Assembly (NCBI RefSeq): GCF_014698995.1
Contig: NZ_JACWZZ010000001.1
Coordinates: 1,012,501-1,076,500, forward strand
Direction: 5' to 3'
Origin: Hymenobacter duratus
Lineage (GTDB): Bacteria > Bacteroidota > Bacteroidia > Cytophagales > Hymenobacteraceae
Length of the DNA stretch: 64,000 nucleotides
Shown: piece after piece, positions 25,850 to 34,969 of the stretch
Position numbering within the stretch: position 1 is the first letter of the stretch
How the letters are laid out: each line of letters opens with the position of its first letter
Notes under the pieces: generated by a model
What the model was told of the DNA's origin: nothing
Databases searched by the model: none
Seen by the model: only the letters and a program-made list of their open reading frames with translations
Program-made: the position numbers and the translations under genes

Positions 25850-28528
25850 ATGAAATCAACTTTTACAATGCCAGGCAGCCGCGCGCTGCTGCTGGCGGCC
25901 ATGCTGGCGGTGCCTGGCCTGGCTGCTGCCCAGCAGGCGCCTGTAACCCAGGCGCTGTCGGCGCTGACCAGCAAGGCAGTACGCCAGGGGCTGAGCGAGC
26001 AGGATATGGCCAGCCCGGCCATCACCAGCCAGTATACTGATGCCAGCACTGGCCTTACGCACGTATATCTGCGCCAGCGTCACCAGGGCATTGAAATTCA
26101 TGGAGCAGTAGCCAACGTACACGTGGCCAGCAATGGCCGCGTGGTAGTGTTGCACCACAATTTTGTGTCTGGTGTAGCGGCTAAAGTGCGTTCTACCACG
26201 CCTTCACTCACGCCCGCACAAGCCGTAGCAGCGGCGGCCCGGGCTCTGAACATGCCGACGCCCCGCTCTCTGAGCGTGGAGCAGGAAGGCCGTCCGGCCG
26301 AAGGCATGGTGTTCAACGATGGTGGCATTTCGCTGGACAAAATTCCGGTGAAGCTGATGTACCAGATGAAAGCCAACGGCGAGCTGGCCCTGGCCTGGGA
26401 CGTGACGCTGGCCCCGCTGGATGCCATGCACCACTGGAATGTGCGCGTAGATGCGCAGAGCGGCTTGCTGCTCGACAAGTTCGACTACACGGTGTCAGAG
26501 CCCGTATCGTTTGCTGAAATGACCCAGCAGGCACTGGCCTCGCGCGGTTGGCAGCAGGTGCTGGCTACGCCCGCCACGGCCAACCGTGTGAACGTGCCCA
26601 ACTCCTACAACGTGCTGCCGCTCTCAATTGAGAGCCCCAGCCACGGTGCGCGTCAGTTGGTGGTAGACCCCGCCGATGTGGCGGTTTCGCCCTTCGGCTG
26701 GCACGACGTGAACGGCATCGCCGGCGCTGACTCTACCAACACGAAAGGCAACAACGTATATGCCTACCTGGACCGTAACGGGGTAAACGCATTCCGCAAA
26801 GGCGCCAGCCCCGACGGTGGCCCTACGCAGATCTTCGACTTCGCTTTCGCCGCTTCGGCACAGCCGGAAATCAACAAGGACGCTGCCGTAACCAACCTGT
26901 TCTACTGGAACAACGTGATGCATGATGTGATGGCCAGCAAGGGCTTCACGGAAGCAGCCGGCAACTTCCAGGTGAAGAACTACACTACTACCAACGGTAC
27001 TGCCACACCCGGCGGCAACGACCCGGTGCGGGCAGAAGCGCAGGATGGGGCTTCCCTGGCAACGCCTAACCTGAACAACGCCAACATGTCTACGCCCGCC
27101 GACGGCTCGCCGCCGCGCATGCAGATGTATGAGTGGTCGGGTGTTACTTCCGTGAACGTGACGGCTCCGGCTTCCGTGGCTGGCCCGCTGTCGGCGCAGG
27201 AAAGCGCGCAAGGCCGTTCCTTGGCGGTAGTTGGCCCTATCACGGGTACGCTGGTTCCGGTGAATGATGGCTCGGCTCAGCCGATGCGGGGTTGCAACGT
27301 TCCTTTCGTAAACGCGGCGGCTGTCAATGGAAACATTGCCTTCATCCGTCGTGGCAAGTGCAACTTCTCCGCGAAAATCAAGAATGCCCAGGATGCCGGC
27401 GCCCGCCTCGTGGTGGTGATGGACAGCATCGTGGGCTCGACGGCCCTTGTGACGATGGCTGGCACGGCTCCCGACTCCATCGGCATCCGGATTCCTTCGC
27501 TGTTTATCAATTACGTGGATGGCACGCGCCTGCTGGCGGCCATCACGGCTGGCCAGACGGTAACGCTCACGGCCGGCACTACGGCCCGCCGCGACGGTGA
27601 CTTCGACAACGGCATTATCTCGCACGAGTATGGCCACGGCATCTCTACCCGCCTCACCGGCGGCCGCCTGAACTCCGGCTGCCTGCCCAACACCTCGGGT
27701 TACGAAACCATGGGTGAAGGCTGGAGCGACTTCTTTGGCTTGTGGATGACGACCAAGCCCGGCGACGTAGGTACTACGCCCCGCGGTATCGGAACGTATG
27801 CTGTTTCGGAGCCGGTTGCCGGCGCGGGTATCCGCACGCAGCCGTACACCACCAACATGCAGATCAGCGACCTGACCTACGACAACCTGGGCACTCCGGG
27901 CTACACCGAAACGCACTCCGTAGGTGAAATCTGGTGCACGGCGCTGTGGGACATGAACTGGGCCATGATTGCGCGCCACGGCTACAACGCCAACTTTAAG
28001 GCCCTGACCGGCGGCAACAACATGACGCTGCGCCTGGTGCTGGAAGGCATGAAGCTGCAGCCCTGCACGCCCGGCATGCTGGACGGCCGCAACGCCATCC
28101 TGAAGGCAGACTCTATGCTCTACGGCGGCTCGAACTCGGACATCATCTGGCGCGCCTTCGCTCGCCGGGGCATGGGCTTCGATGCTATCCAAGGCCTGGC
28201 AACCAGCGTAACCGACAACTTCGCCGGTTTCGCGCTGCCTACCACGCTCAGCACCAGCAAGCAGCTCAACGAGCAAATGCTGGAAGTATATCCTAACCCC
28301 GCTCGTGACCAGGTATTGGTTCGCACGCAGGTGAGCAGCAAATCGGCCGTATCGGTAGAGTTGCTGACCATGATGGGACAGGTAGTACGCACGATGTCGG
28401 TTCCGGCTTCTACCATGCAGCAGGCTGGCGTGAAGCTGAACACGGCCGAGCTGGCCAACGGTGTGTATGTAGTGCGCCTGACGACTTCGGAAGGCACTAT
28501 CACCAAGAAAGTAGCGGTGCAGCACTAA
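25850..28528 (+). CDS. M36 (fungalysin-type) metallopeptidase with PA and T9SS sorting domains
   Basis: An 892-residue secreted zinc protease. Order: signal peptide (LLLAAMLAVPGLAAAQ); an FTP inhibitory propeptide to about residue 230; the M36 catalytic domain, split by a protease-associated (PA) domain around residues 430-580 (IRRGKCNFSAKIKNAQDAGA); then the zinc site HEYGH at 592-596 with the third ligand in MGEGWSDFFG (E623). It ends with a T9SS sorting domain (VYPNPARDQVLV ... KKVAVQH). It degrades external protein and is expected to mature by loss of the propeptide and sorting domain. A TAGATTTG box lies 76 nt upstream. A terminator follows. Confidence 0.94.
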   Translation: MKSTFTMPGSRALLLAAMLAVPGLAAAQQAPVTQALSALTSKAVRQGLSEQDMASPAITSQYTDASTGLTHVYLRQRHQGIEIHGAVANVHVASNGRVVVLHHNFVSGVAAKVRSTTPSLTPAQAVAAAARALNMPTPRSLSVEQEGRPAEGMVFNDGGISLDKIPVKLMYQMKANGELALAWDVTLAPLDAMHHWNVRVDAQSGLLLDKFDYTVSEPVSFAEMTQQALASRGWQQVLATPATANRVNVPNSYNVLPLSIESPSHGARQLVVDPADVAVSPFGWHDVNGIAGADSTNTKGNNVYAYLDRNGVNAFRKGASPDGGPTQIFDFAFAASAQPEINKDAAVTNLFYWNNVMHDVMASKGFTEAAGNFQVKNYTTTNGTATPGGNDPVRAEAQDGASLATPNLNNANMSTPADGSPPRMQMYEWSGVTSVNVTAPASVAGPLSAQESAQGRSLAVVGPITGTLVPVNDGSAQPMRGCNVPFVNAAAVNGNIAFIRRGKCNFSAKIKNAQDAGARLVVVMDSIVGSTALVTMAGTAPDSIGIRIPSLFINYVDGTRLLAAITAGQTVTLTAGTTARRDGDFDNGIISHEYGHGISTRLTGGRLNSGCLPNTSGYETMGEGWSDFFGLWMTTKPGDVGTTPRGIGTYAVSEPVAGAGIRTQPYTTNMQISDLTYDNLGTPGYTETHSVGEIWCTALWDMNWAMIARHGYNANFKALTGGNNMTLRLVLEGMKLQPCTPGMLDGRNAILKADSMLYGGSNSDIIWRAFARRGMGFDAIQGLATSVTDNFAGFALPTTLSTSKQLNEQMLEVYPNPARDQVLVRTQVSSKSAVSVELLTMMGQVVRTMSVPASTMQQAGVKLNTAELANGVYVVRLTTSEGTITKKVAVQH

Positions 28529-28557
28529 GCCAGCCGGCTTTCTGTTGCTACCAAAGC

Positions 28558-28592
28558 AAAACCCGTCCGGCAGTATGTCGGGCGGGTTTTTT
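28558..28592 (+). terminator. Intrinsic terminator after M36 protease
   Basis: 12-bp stem with one G-T pair (28558-28569 with 28579-28590, AAAACCCGTCCG) followed by TTTTTT. Confidence 0.8.
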
Positions 28593-28621
28593 GTGCTATT
28601 TGCTTCCTGAATTCCATTCCG

Positions 28622-29047
28622 ATGTCTGTTGAAATGCCCTCCTCCAGCCGGCCCGACGCGGCGCTGCTGGCCCTGCGGCCTACGCTGCCCCAGGTGCTGC
28701 CCGCTTCCGGCGACGCCACGCCCGCCGATTTTCTGCACCACACACTGCGCCCGGTTCTGAAGCTGCAGAACGAGGTGCTGCTGGCCGTGGTAGCCGATTT
28801 TGTGCGCGACCATCATATCCCGCTGGCCACTGCCTCGCCTACTGAGCAGCAGCGGCTGCTGGCCGAGTTGCTGACCCGCAATACCAAGCTGCGCTACACT
28901 GTGGTCGGAGTGGTAGTAGGCCTGTTTACGGCACCCGAATTGGCCTATTACCGGCAACACCGTCCGGAGCTGAACCGGCGCCTGCTGGAACTGGCTACGC
29001 GCCGTGTGCAGGACCAAGCCGCCACGGTGGTAGACCTGGCAGCATGA
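28622..29047 (+). CDS. Hypothetical protein coupled to a J-domain protein
   Basis: A 141-residue, mostly helical protein with no recognised domain and no signal peptide. A moderately hydrophobic stretch (LRYTVVGVVVGLFTAPEL) lies near residue 90. Its stop overlaps the start of the DnaJ-domain gene by 4 bp (ATGA), so the two are translationally coupled and probably act together. It may be a client adaptor or partner of the J-protein; this is context only. Confidence 0.7.
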   Translation: MSVEMPSSSRPDAALLALRPTLPQVLPASGDATPADFLHHTLRPVLKLQNEVLLAVVADFVRDHHIPLATASPTEQQRLLAELLTRNTKLRYTVVGVVVGLFTAPELAYYRQHRPELNRRLLELATRRVQDQAATVVDLAA

Positions 29048-29838
29048 GTACATTCTACACAGTGCTGGGTGTGAGCGAGCAGGCTACTGCCGCCGAAATC
29101 CGCCAGGCCTACCGGCGCCTCGTGCTGCTCACGCACCCCGACCGCACGCCCGACCCCGCCGCGCACCGCCGCTACATAGCCATCAACGAAGCCTATGAGA
29201 CACTCAGCAGTGCCGCCCGCCGCCAGCAGTACGATGCCCGCCTGCGGCAGCCGACAGTATCGCCCGTAGCAGCACCAGTTCCAGCGGCGGCGCCAGTACA
29301 CCGCGACCCGGCTTTGCGGCGGCGTGGGCGTCCTGCAGCAAGGCGTCGGCCGACGTCAGTACACGCACAGTATGCGCAGCGGACCTATGATCTGCGACCA
29401 TACATCCGGCCTGTTTTTTACGTGGGGCGAACCTTGCTGGCCGGGGCGCTACTGCTCGTGCTGGACTTCTTCCTGCTGCGGTACCATACCACGGCTGATT
29501 TCTTGGCCGTTGCGGAGCCAAATCAGGTAGACGCCCTTTACTATATCACCACAACACATGGCCAGTTCGCCACGCGCATGGAGGTGCCACTGAACACTGA
29601 GGGGTTTCGGGTATATACTTCCCTGTTGTTGCCATTCGTACATGCCGCTTGGCTGCCCAACGGCCAAGAGGTGCCTGTAGTGCAGCAGGTGACTAGCCTG
29701 AACAGCTTCACCGGGCTGCTTATCGTGTTGGCTTTGTTAAGTCAATGGCCCCGCCTGCCGATGATAGCACGTATTAACTGCCTGCTCGGGGCCATCATCG
29801 TCGGGGTAATCGTGTTGCTGATGGCGTTGCAGCTCTGA
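29044..29838 (+). CDS. Membrane-anchored J-domain (DnaJ-like) protein
   Basis: A 264-residue protein whose first 65 residues are a J-domain (TFYTVLGVSEQATAAEIRQA, then the HPD motif in LLTHPDRTPD). J-domains stimulate DnaK ATPase. After a Pro/Ala/Arg-rich linker there are two or three membrane helices (LLAGALLLVLDFFLL and near the C-terminus), so it is a bitopic or polytopic co-chaperone rather than DnaJ itself. It lacks the Gly/Phe and zinc domains of true DnaJ. It is coupled to the upstream hypothetical gene. Confidence 0.85.
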   Translation: MSTFYTVLGVSEQATAAEIRQAYRRLVLLTHPDRTPDPAAHRRYIAINEAYETLSSAARRQQYDARLRQPTVSPVAAPVPAAAPVHRDPALRRRGRPAARRRPTSVHAQYAQRTYDLRPYIRPVFYVGRTLLAGALLLVLDFFLLRYHTTADFLAVAEPNQVDALYYITTTHGQFATRMEVPLNTEGFRVYTSLLLPFVHAAWLPNGQEVPVVQQVTSLNSFTGLLIVLALLSQWPRLPMIARINCLLGAIIVGVIVLLMALQL

Positions 29839-29858
29839 ACCGGTAACTGACGACAAAC

Positions 29859-29894
29859 AAAAAACCTCCGTGGCGTGCGCCACGGAGGTTTTTT
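29859..29894. terminator. Bidirectional terminator
   Basis: Perfect 17-bp stem (29859-29875 with 29878-29894, AAAAAACCTCCGTGGCG type) between the convergent J-domain and TerC genes. Confidence 0.92.
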
Positions 29895-29913
29895 GTTTAC
29901 GGATAAAGCTCGC

Positions 29914-30684
29914 TCAGTCGTATTGCGAGTCGCGCAGGTGAACCGGGGTGGCTTTCTTGCGCAGGCGCATATTCAACACTTCTACTACCAGCGAGAAGAA
30001 CATGGCGAAATAGATGTAGCCCTTCTCGATTTCCTTGTGGAAGGCTTCCATCACCAGCATCACCCCAATCATGATCAGGAAGGAGAGAGCCAGCATTTTG
30101 ATGGTGGGGTTGCGGTTCACGAAATCGGCTACTACGCCCGAGAAAGCAAGCATCACACCCATCGACAGCACCACGGCCAGCACCATAATCAGCACGTTGT
30201 CCACGAGGCCCACGGCAGTCAGGATGGAGTCGAAGCTGAATACGATGTCGATGATGATGATCTGCAGAATGGTGCTGGCCATGGTGGCTTTGCCTTTGCC
30301 GCCGTGCTCCTCTTCTTCCTCGCCCTGCAGCTTGGTATGAATTTCCGTGGTGCTTTTACCAATCAGGAACAGGCCGCCGGCCAGCAGAATAAGGTCGCGG
30401 CCCGATACCCCGAACGGCTCTGCCATCCACGGCAGGTTCACGCTGAACAAGGCAGCTTTCAGTCCCACAATCCACGTGATGCTCATGAGCAGCCCGATGC
30501 GGCATACCAACGCCAGCAGCAGCCCGATGCTACGGCCGCGGGCATGCTGCTCCTTGGGCAGCCGGTTCACGATGATGGAGATGAAGATAATATTGTCGAT
30601 ACCCAGCACGATTTCCATAAAGGTCAGCGTGAGGAGGCTGATCCAGGCCGGAGCGCTGGAGAAGACCGAAAAATCGAAGTTCAT
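29914..30684 (-). CDS. TerC-family integral membrane protein
   Basis: A 256-residue protein with seven hydrophobic segments and the two TerC acidic membrane motifs, ALTFMEIVLGIDNI-like (here LTLTFMEIVLGIDNIIF) and IDIVFSFDSILTAVGLV. TerC proteins are linked to tellurite resistance and manganese or other metal export. A charged cytoplasmic loop (EEEEEHGGKGK) separates the two halves. The substrate is not known; Mn2+ export is the best-supported role in the family. Confidence 0.93.
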   Translation of the reverse strand: MNFDFSVFSSAPAWISLLTLTFMEIVLGIDNIIFISIIVNRLPKEQHARGRSIGLLLALVCRIGLLMSITWIVGLKAALFSVNLPWMAEPFGVSGRDLILLAGGLFLIGKSTTEIHTKLQGEEEEEHGGKGKATMASTILQIIIIDIVFSFDSILTAVGLVDNVLIMVLAVVLSMGVMLAFSGVVADFVNRNPTIKMLALSFLIMIGVMLVMEAFHKEIEKGYIYFAMFFSLVVEVLNMRLRKKATPVHLRDSQYD

Positions 30685-30822
30685 GCAGTAGTGAGCTGGT
30701 AAGCGAAGAGAGGAGTGGAGTTGATTTTCGGCAGCACAGGGTGCCGACCTGTCGGCACGCGCCTGCTACTGATGGCCGAAGGTGGAGCAGCCTCGCTGGG
30801 GCAGCGGGCGCAGCGTACCTGG

Positions 30823-31320
30823 CTAGCTTTTCATGTTCACGAACTGCAGCGGCTGGCCAATGTCGGCGGAGTGCTGGCGGAGCACGGCAATGGCGGCCTG
30901 CAGGTCGTCTATTTTTTTGGCCGTCACGCGCATCTGGTCGTCCTGCATCTGCACTTCCACCTTCACTTTGGCGTCTTTGATGGCCTTACTGATTTTGCGG
31001 CCTGTGTCCTTATCCACGCCGGCGCGCACTTTGATAGTCTTCTTCACGAGGTTGCCGCTGGCCTGTTCTTCGGCCGAAAAGTCCAGCGCGGTACCGTCAA
31101 TTCCCTGCTTCACGACGCGGCCCAGCAGAATATCTTCCAGCGCCTTCACCCGCATAGAGTTTTCGGAGCTGAGCAGAATCGTGTTGGCTTTTTTATCGAG
31201 GTCGATACCGCCTTTGGTATCGCGCAGGTCGTAGCGGGTCTGCAGTTCTTTTTTCGCCGTATTTACGGCGTTTTCCAGCGTTTGCGGGTCCACTTTGCTT
31301 ACAATGTCGAAAGATGCCAT
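30823..31320 (-). CDS. yajQ: YajQ-family nucleotide-binding protein
   Basis: A 165-residue protein matching YajQ (DUF520) over its full length: start MASFDIVSKVDPQTLENAVN, the NTILLSSENSMRVKALEDIL stretch and the IKDAKVKVEVQMQDDQMRVT motif. YajQ binds nucleotides or RNA, and in some bacteria cyclic di-GMP. ATG at 31320 gives the family-standard length; an upstream in-frame ATG at 31356 adds a leader not seen in the family. TACCTTTG at 31383-31390 is a good -7 box. Confidence 0.95.
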   Translation of the reverse strand: MASFDIVSKVDPQTLENAVNTAKKELQTRYDLRDTKGGIDLDKKANTILLSSENSMRVKALEDILLGRVVKQGIDGTALDFSAEEQASGNLVKKTIKVRAGVDKDTGRKISKAIKDAKVKVEVQMQDDQMRVTAKKIDDLQAAIAVLRQHSADIGQPLQFVNMKS

Positions 31321-31382
31321 AGGAGGAATGAGAAGGTATGGAAGCCAATACGCCAAACCAGCGGGCCGGTTGAGGCGAAGGC

Positions 31383-31390
31383 CAAAGGTA
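31383..31390 (-). promoter_or_regulatory. -7 promoter box for yajQ
   Basis: TACCTTTG on the minus strand, 62 nt before the yajQ ATG. Confidence 0.55.
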
Positions 31391-31452
31391 GGAAGTTGGG
31401 GATGATTCAGCGGGTACTACTTTTACCAGTATCCTCCCTGGCCAGCCTCCCT

Positions 31453-31890
31453 ATGTCCGTTCATCCTCCTGCTACTGCTGCCGAGTGGGCGGCCTATTTC
31501 CGGCTCCGCTATGAGGTGTTGCGCCAGCCCTGGCAGCAGCCCGAAGGCTCCGAGCGCGCCGAGGACGATGCGGCTCCGGCTACTACCCATGCCCTGCTGC
31601 TCGCGCCTGACGGGAAGGCGCTGGGAGTCGGGCGGCTGCACCCGGCCGGGCCGCAACAGGGGCAGGTGCGCTTTATGGCGGTGGCGCCGGCAGCGCAGGG
31701 GCAGGGCGTGGGGCGCCGGATACTGGAGTTTCTGGAAGCTGCCGCCCGCCAGCAGGGGCTTGCGGAAATAGTGCTGCACGCCCGCGAAAAGGCCGTACCG
31801 TTTTACCAGCGGCTCGGCTACACCGTGGTGGCGCCGTCGCACACGTTGTTTGGCACCGTGGCTCACCAGCTGATGCGCAAGGCGCTGTAG
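31453..31890 (+). CDS. GNAT-family N-acetyltransferase
   Basis: A 145-residue GNAT. The acetyl-CoA pyrophosphate loop is in VRFMAVAPAAQGQGVGRRIL (Q/RxxGxG/A), followed by LEFLEAAARQQGL and the late motif VPFYQRLGYTVV. It resembles the ElaA/YjdJ-type small acetyltransferases (RYEVLRQPW near the N-terminus). ATG at 31453 starts at the domain; a second ATG at 31402 would add 17 residues. The acceptor is unknown. Confidence 0.85.
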   Translation: MSVHPPATAAEWAAYFRLRYEVLRQPWQQPEGSERAEDDAAPATTHALLLAPDGKALGVGRLHPAGPQQGQVRFMAVAPAAQGQGVGRRILEFLEAAARQQGLAEIVLHAREKAVPFYQRLGYTVVAPSHTLFGTVAHQLMRKAL

Positions 31891-31965
31891 CAGTAGCCAC
31901 CGAATAGTCGCAGGTATTGCCCAAAGTAGCTACTTTTCCTGCTCCTTATTTTTCCCTTTCTCATC

Positions 31966-32442
31966 ATGGAGCAGCTTCCGGACGTAGACACACTGATATC
32001 CATCTACAATCAGATAAATAGCTACGGCCGCACTAATGGCATGGTGCTGACCGTCTCGGAGCCCGGCGAAGTGCGGTATGCCATGACCATCCGGGAGGAG
32101 CACCTTTCGTCGCCGGGTACTTGCCACGGCGGCGTGGTAGCCGGCCTCATGGATGCCGCGCTGGGCGCCGCCGCGCTGTCGTTGGCCTTCACGCGCGGTG
32201 AGCTGGTATCCACGGTCGAATTCAAGATAAACTACCTGCATCCGGTCCGGCTGCACGACCACCTGCTGGCCCGCGCCCATGTAGAGCACGCCGGTAAAAC
32301 CCTGGTAGTCACGAGTGCCGCCATCGAATGCACTACCCGCGGTCTGGTTGTGGCACGGGGCATGGGTACCTTTAACCGCTACCCGGCCGATAAGCGCGAC
32401 TTTCACCGGCTGCTTTTCCCCGATACCGAGCCAGCGGAGTAG
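31966..32442 (+). CDS. PaaI-family hotdog thioesterase
   Basis: A 158-residue single hotdog domain. The active-site helix is CHGGVVAGLMDAALGAAALS, and the strand region VSTVEFKINYLHPVRLHDHL is typical of PaaI/4HBT acyl-CoA thioesterases. It should hydrolyse acyl-CoA or aryl-acyl-CoA esters in the cytoplasm as a tetramer. The size is normal. It has no paa-type neighbours, so the substrate is open. A terminator follows. Confidence 0.9.
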   Translation: MEQLPDVDTLISIYNQINSYGRTNGMVLTVSEPGEVRYAMTIREEHLSSPGTCHGGVVAGLMDAALGAAALSLAFTRGELVSTVEFKINYLHPVRLHDHLLARAHVEHAGKTLVVTSAAIECTTRGLVVARGMGTFNRYPADKRDFHRLLFPDTEPAE

Positions 32443-32468
32443 CCGGCAGTTGCCGTACGCCGCACAGC

Positions 32469-32510
32469 AAAAAGCCGCCGGCGCTCAGGGAAAGCAGCCG
32501 GCGGCTTTTT
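32469..32510. terminator. Bidirectional terminator
   Basis: Perfect 13-bp stem (32469-32481 with 32498-32510, AAAAAGCCGCCGG) and 16-nt loop between convergent genes. Confidence 0.85.
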
Positions 32511-32533
32511 ACAGCCGAACCAAGGGCAAAAAA

Positions 32534-33544
32534 TTACAAATGCTCGGATGAGTCTGCCGACTCATGCTCGTGCGATTCTTCGTCGTCGTACTCGTCGCCT
32601 TCTTCCATGGCCGGAGCGGCCACTTTGCGTACGTTACGGGCACAATCCTCGTCGCGGTGGTTGCGGCCTACCGTGAATTCCACCCAGTCGCCTTCGCGCA
32701 GCTCGTTGAAGTCGCCTTCCGCCATGTCGGCGTAGCTGAAGAAAAGGTTGTTGGGGGGCATCACCACGAAGCCAAACCCGTTTTTGAGGTTTTTGATGGT
32801 GCTGATGCCGACAGTGCCAACCGGGCCGGCAGCTGTGGGTCCGGTGGGGCGCACGGGTTTCGGAACGGCCGGAAAGGGAGCCGGATCCGGGGTATTCACA
32901 AACATGCTTTCGATCAGTTCATCGGTATCGATGAGGCCCTGGTCGATGATTTCGTGCATCTGCACCGGGTAAGTGGCCTGCTCCAGCAAGTGCTGGGAGG
33001 CACGGGTTACGCGGGCTTCGCCTTTGAAATCCACATACTTGAAGTCCCAGTTCAGCAGCATTACACGCGTACCGATGGTGTTGAGCTTCTTGATAAGCGG
33101 CACGTAGTCCGAGTCGCCGGCGATAAGCACAATGACGTCGTAGCTTTTGTGGAGAGCCAGTTCGAGGGCTTCCAGGCTCAGCCACACATCAATGCCTTTT
33201 TCCTGCAGGCGTCCATCACGCGTTTTCAGGGGCATATAGTGCGTGGCGATGCTCATATTCATCAGAATATCGTCGAGCAGCCGGTCGTGGAACAGTCGGT
33301 CTTTGTCGCGCGCTTCCGTGGCCGAAAGGCGGCCGCGGAAAAAGTGGGCGTCGATGATGCGGCTCAGGCGCACATCAACGTCTTCTTCTTCGGCCACCTG
33401 GTGACGGATAAACTCGTGTAGACCTTCCAGGCTAATACGGGCCTTACGGTCATGCTGGAAGTAGTAGTAATCGCTGATTTTCAGGAAATAATTGCCGTCA
33501 TAAAAGACGCCTATCCTAATCAGAGGGCTATTTATCTGGTTCAT
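32534..33544 (-). CDS. NYN/LabA-like ribonuclease domain with cold-shock-like C-terminus
   Basis: A 336-residue protein. Residues about 5-180 form a NYN (PIN-like) domain with its acidic metal-binding residues in RIGVFYDGNYF, the middle helix region and VIVLIAGDSDYVPLIKKL. A cold-shock/S1-like beta-barrel follows a Pro-rich linker (TIKNLKNGFGFVV, FFSYADM, GDWVEFTVG). The last 25 residues are acidic and His-rich. The protein probably cuts or binds RNA, with the barrel giving RNA affinity. ATG at 33544 is preferred because the extension to 33631 does not fit the fold. A -7 box and an 18-bp palindrome lie about 90 nt upstream. Confidence 0.85.
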   Translation of the reverse strand: MNQINSPLIRIGVFYDGNYFLKISDYYYFQHDRKARISLEGLHEFIRHQVAEEEDVDVRLSRIIDAHFFRGRLSATEARDKDRLFHDRLLDDILMNMSIATHYMPLKTRDGRLQEKGIDVWLSLEALELALHKSYDVIVLIAGDSDYVPLIKKLNTIGTRVMLLNWDFKYVDFKGEARVTRASQHLLEQATYPVQMHEIIDQGLIDTDELIESMFVNTPDPAPFPAVPKPVRPTGPTAAGPVGTVGISTIKNLKNGFGFVVMPPNNLFFSYADMAEGDFNELREGDWVEFTVGRNHRDEDCARNVRKVAAPAMEEGDEYDDEESHEHESADSSEHL

Positions 33545-33623
33545 ACAGAAAAAGGTTTGAGGGTAAGCAGGAGGTGTGCGTGGGGTAGAAGAGGCAGATA
33601 ATTCGGTTCGGCTGCGGCTGGTA

Positions 33624-33647
33624 TGGCACAATCTTGTGCCAAAGATA
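33624..33647 (-). promoter_or_regulatory. Promoter box with palindromic operator candidate for NYN gene
   Basis: TATCTTTG (33640-33647, minus) fits TAnnTTTG. It abuts TGGCACAATCTTGTGCCA (33624-33641), a perfect 8-bp palindrome with 2-nt centre that would cover the transcription start. Confidence 0.5.
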
Positions 33648-34228
33648 CAATACCCAAGTGTTTGGCTGCCTGAAACACGTAGTATATTAGGTGAGTACCA
33701 TCATATTACAGCGCCGTCGGTTGAAACATTTGCCTGGCCAGTGCCTGCGCCGAAGAGCAGTATGACGGCACTGCTATTCGGTGAAGACCGGGCTGTTGCC
33801 TGCTATCGGGGAAACGGCCTGGCAGAAAACAGGCTTCTTCTGCTTCAGCAGCCCCACGCATTTAGGTGTTGTAATATTAAATAAAATATATCTTACATAA
33901 GAATATGCGACGGTTTATTGCTGTCTTTGTTTAGTACATTTCGGCGCTAAGCTAAGAGACAAAAAAAACTGCTGCAAGAATAAACCGCATTTATTAGCTG
34001 TAACGGAATAAATACAGTTAGGCTTGTCGCATGATCCAGGCCTTAAAAATAGGGTAAGTAGCGTTGGTGTCTGTATTTCAGCATGCAATAAGAAGCAAGG
34101 CTTTCTGGATAGCCAGCCGGGTAGTGCTGCTATATGCTTGAGCTTAGCAAAAAACGTCCTATTACGGCGTCTGTATGAGGAGTGTTTTATAAATGCCTGT
34201 ATTTACTGATTTGCTACATTTGATGGAA
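33648..34228. other. Intergenic region with no supported gene
   Basis: About 580 bp between two minus-strand genes. It turns AT-rich after 33870. Short frames exist on both strands but show no domain, signal peptide or consistent codon use. I see no RNA structure I can name. Confidence 0.5.
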
Positions 34229-34969
34229 TTAAAATCCAATTTTTCCTATCACAAGCCCTAGCACCAGCAGACCGTAGCCGACGCAGATGGCTACTTCCAG
34301 CATATTGCCACTAGCGGAGCCGGTACGGATGAGCGGAATTTTGAACGCATAGTCCAGCAAAGGCATAAACCATTTGACGCCGGCTTTGGTGAGCGTGTCG
34401 GCCAGCAGATGCGACACATAACCACCGCCCGCAAACAATGCCACGCCATGCCAGCCCAGCGTTTGGTTGGCCAGGTGCCCGATGTAGGTCCAGAGGCCGG
34501 CGGCCCAGATGGTGTGCGTCCAGGAGCGGTGCGCGGTGAAAGGCGCTACGGCTACAAAGCAGCCCAGCATGCTCAGCCATAGAAACCCCGTATAGAGGCC
34601 CGCTACCACCGTACACAGGCCCGTGAACATCAGCGCCAGCTTGCGCGTGGAGTCGCCCTGCATAGCCGCACCGATAAGCCCGAAGGCTAGTGCTGCCGTG
34701 AACCCCATGCGTCTGTCAGGCCCAATAGGTAGCTGGAAATGGGTGTAGGCGGCTAACAGGAGCGCCGCTGCCACAAAGGCCCAGCGCACATAATTCTGGG
34801 CGAAGCCAAGCCGTTTGCTTAGGCGGGAGCCAGGATGGTCGAGGTCAGGAGCCAGGGACGAGAAGCCAGCCAGTGCAATGCCAGCCACGGAGAACGGAAC
34901 GCCAGGAACGAGGCCAGCCACAGCCACGCCAGTAATAAGGCCAATGGCCAGGTGAGAAGAGCCGCGCAA
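34229..34969 (-). CDS. YdjM/DUF457-type membrane metal-dependent hydrolase
   Basis: A 246-residue polytopic inner-membrane protein matching the LexA-binding, inner-membrane-associated putative hydrolase family (YdjM-like). Motifs are the N-terminal SHLAIG, the DLDHPGSRLS segment after the first helices, HRSWTHTIWAAG with two histidines, and GYVSHLLADTLTKAGVKW near the end. These His/Asp residues probably bind metal. In E. coli the homologue is SOS-regulated; nothing here shows that. The substrate is unknown. Confidence 0.88.
   Translation of the reverse strand: MRGSSHLAIGLITGVAVAGLVPGVPFSVAGIALAGFSSLAPDLDHPGSRLSKRLGFAQNYVRWAFVAAALLLAAYTHFQLPIGPDRRMGFTAALAFGLIGAAMQGDSTRKLALMFTGLCTVVAGLYTGFLWLSMLGCFVAVAPFTAHRSWTHTIWAAGLWTYIGHLANQTLGWHGVALFAGGGYVSHLLADTLTKAGVKWFMPLLDYAFKIPLIRTGSASGNMLEVAICVGYGLLVLGLVIGKIGF

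Noticed and set aside
26624..29053. 809-codon open frame on the minus strand opposite the M36 protease
   Set aside because: It runs antisense to a gene with intact HEYGH and T9SS motifs and its own product shows no domain. It is a GC-bias artefact.
32534..33544. Reading the cold-shock-like tail of the NYN protein as a separate csp gene
   Set aside because: It is in the same frame with no internal start or ribosome site, so it is one fused protein.
33576..33884. 102-codon frame in the NYN promoter region
   Set aside because: It overlaps the promoter box and palindrome of the NYN gene and shows no domain.
34024..34209. Short 61-codon frame in the AT-rich gap before the YdjM-like gene
   Set aside because: No start context, domain or codon bias; ordinary chance frame.
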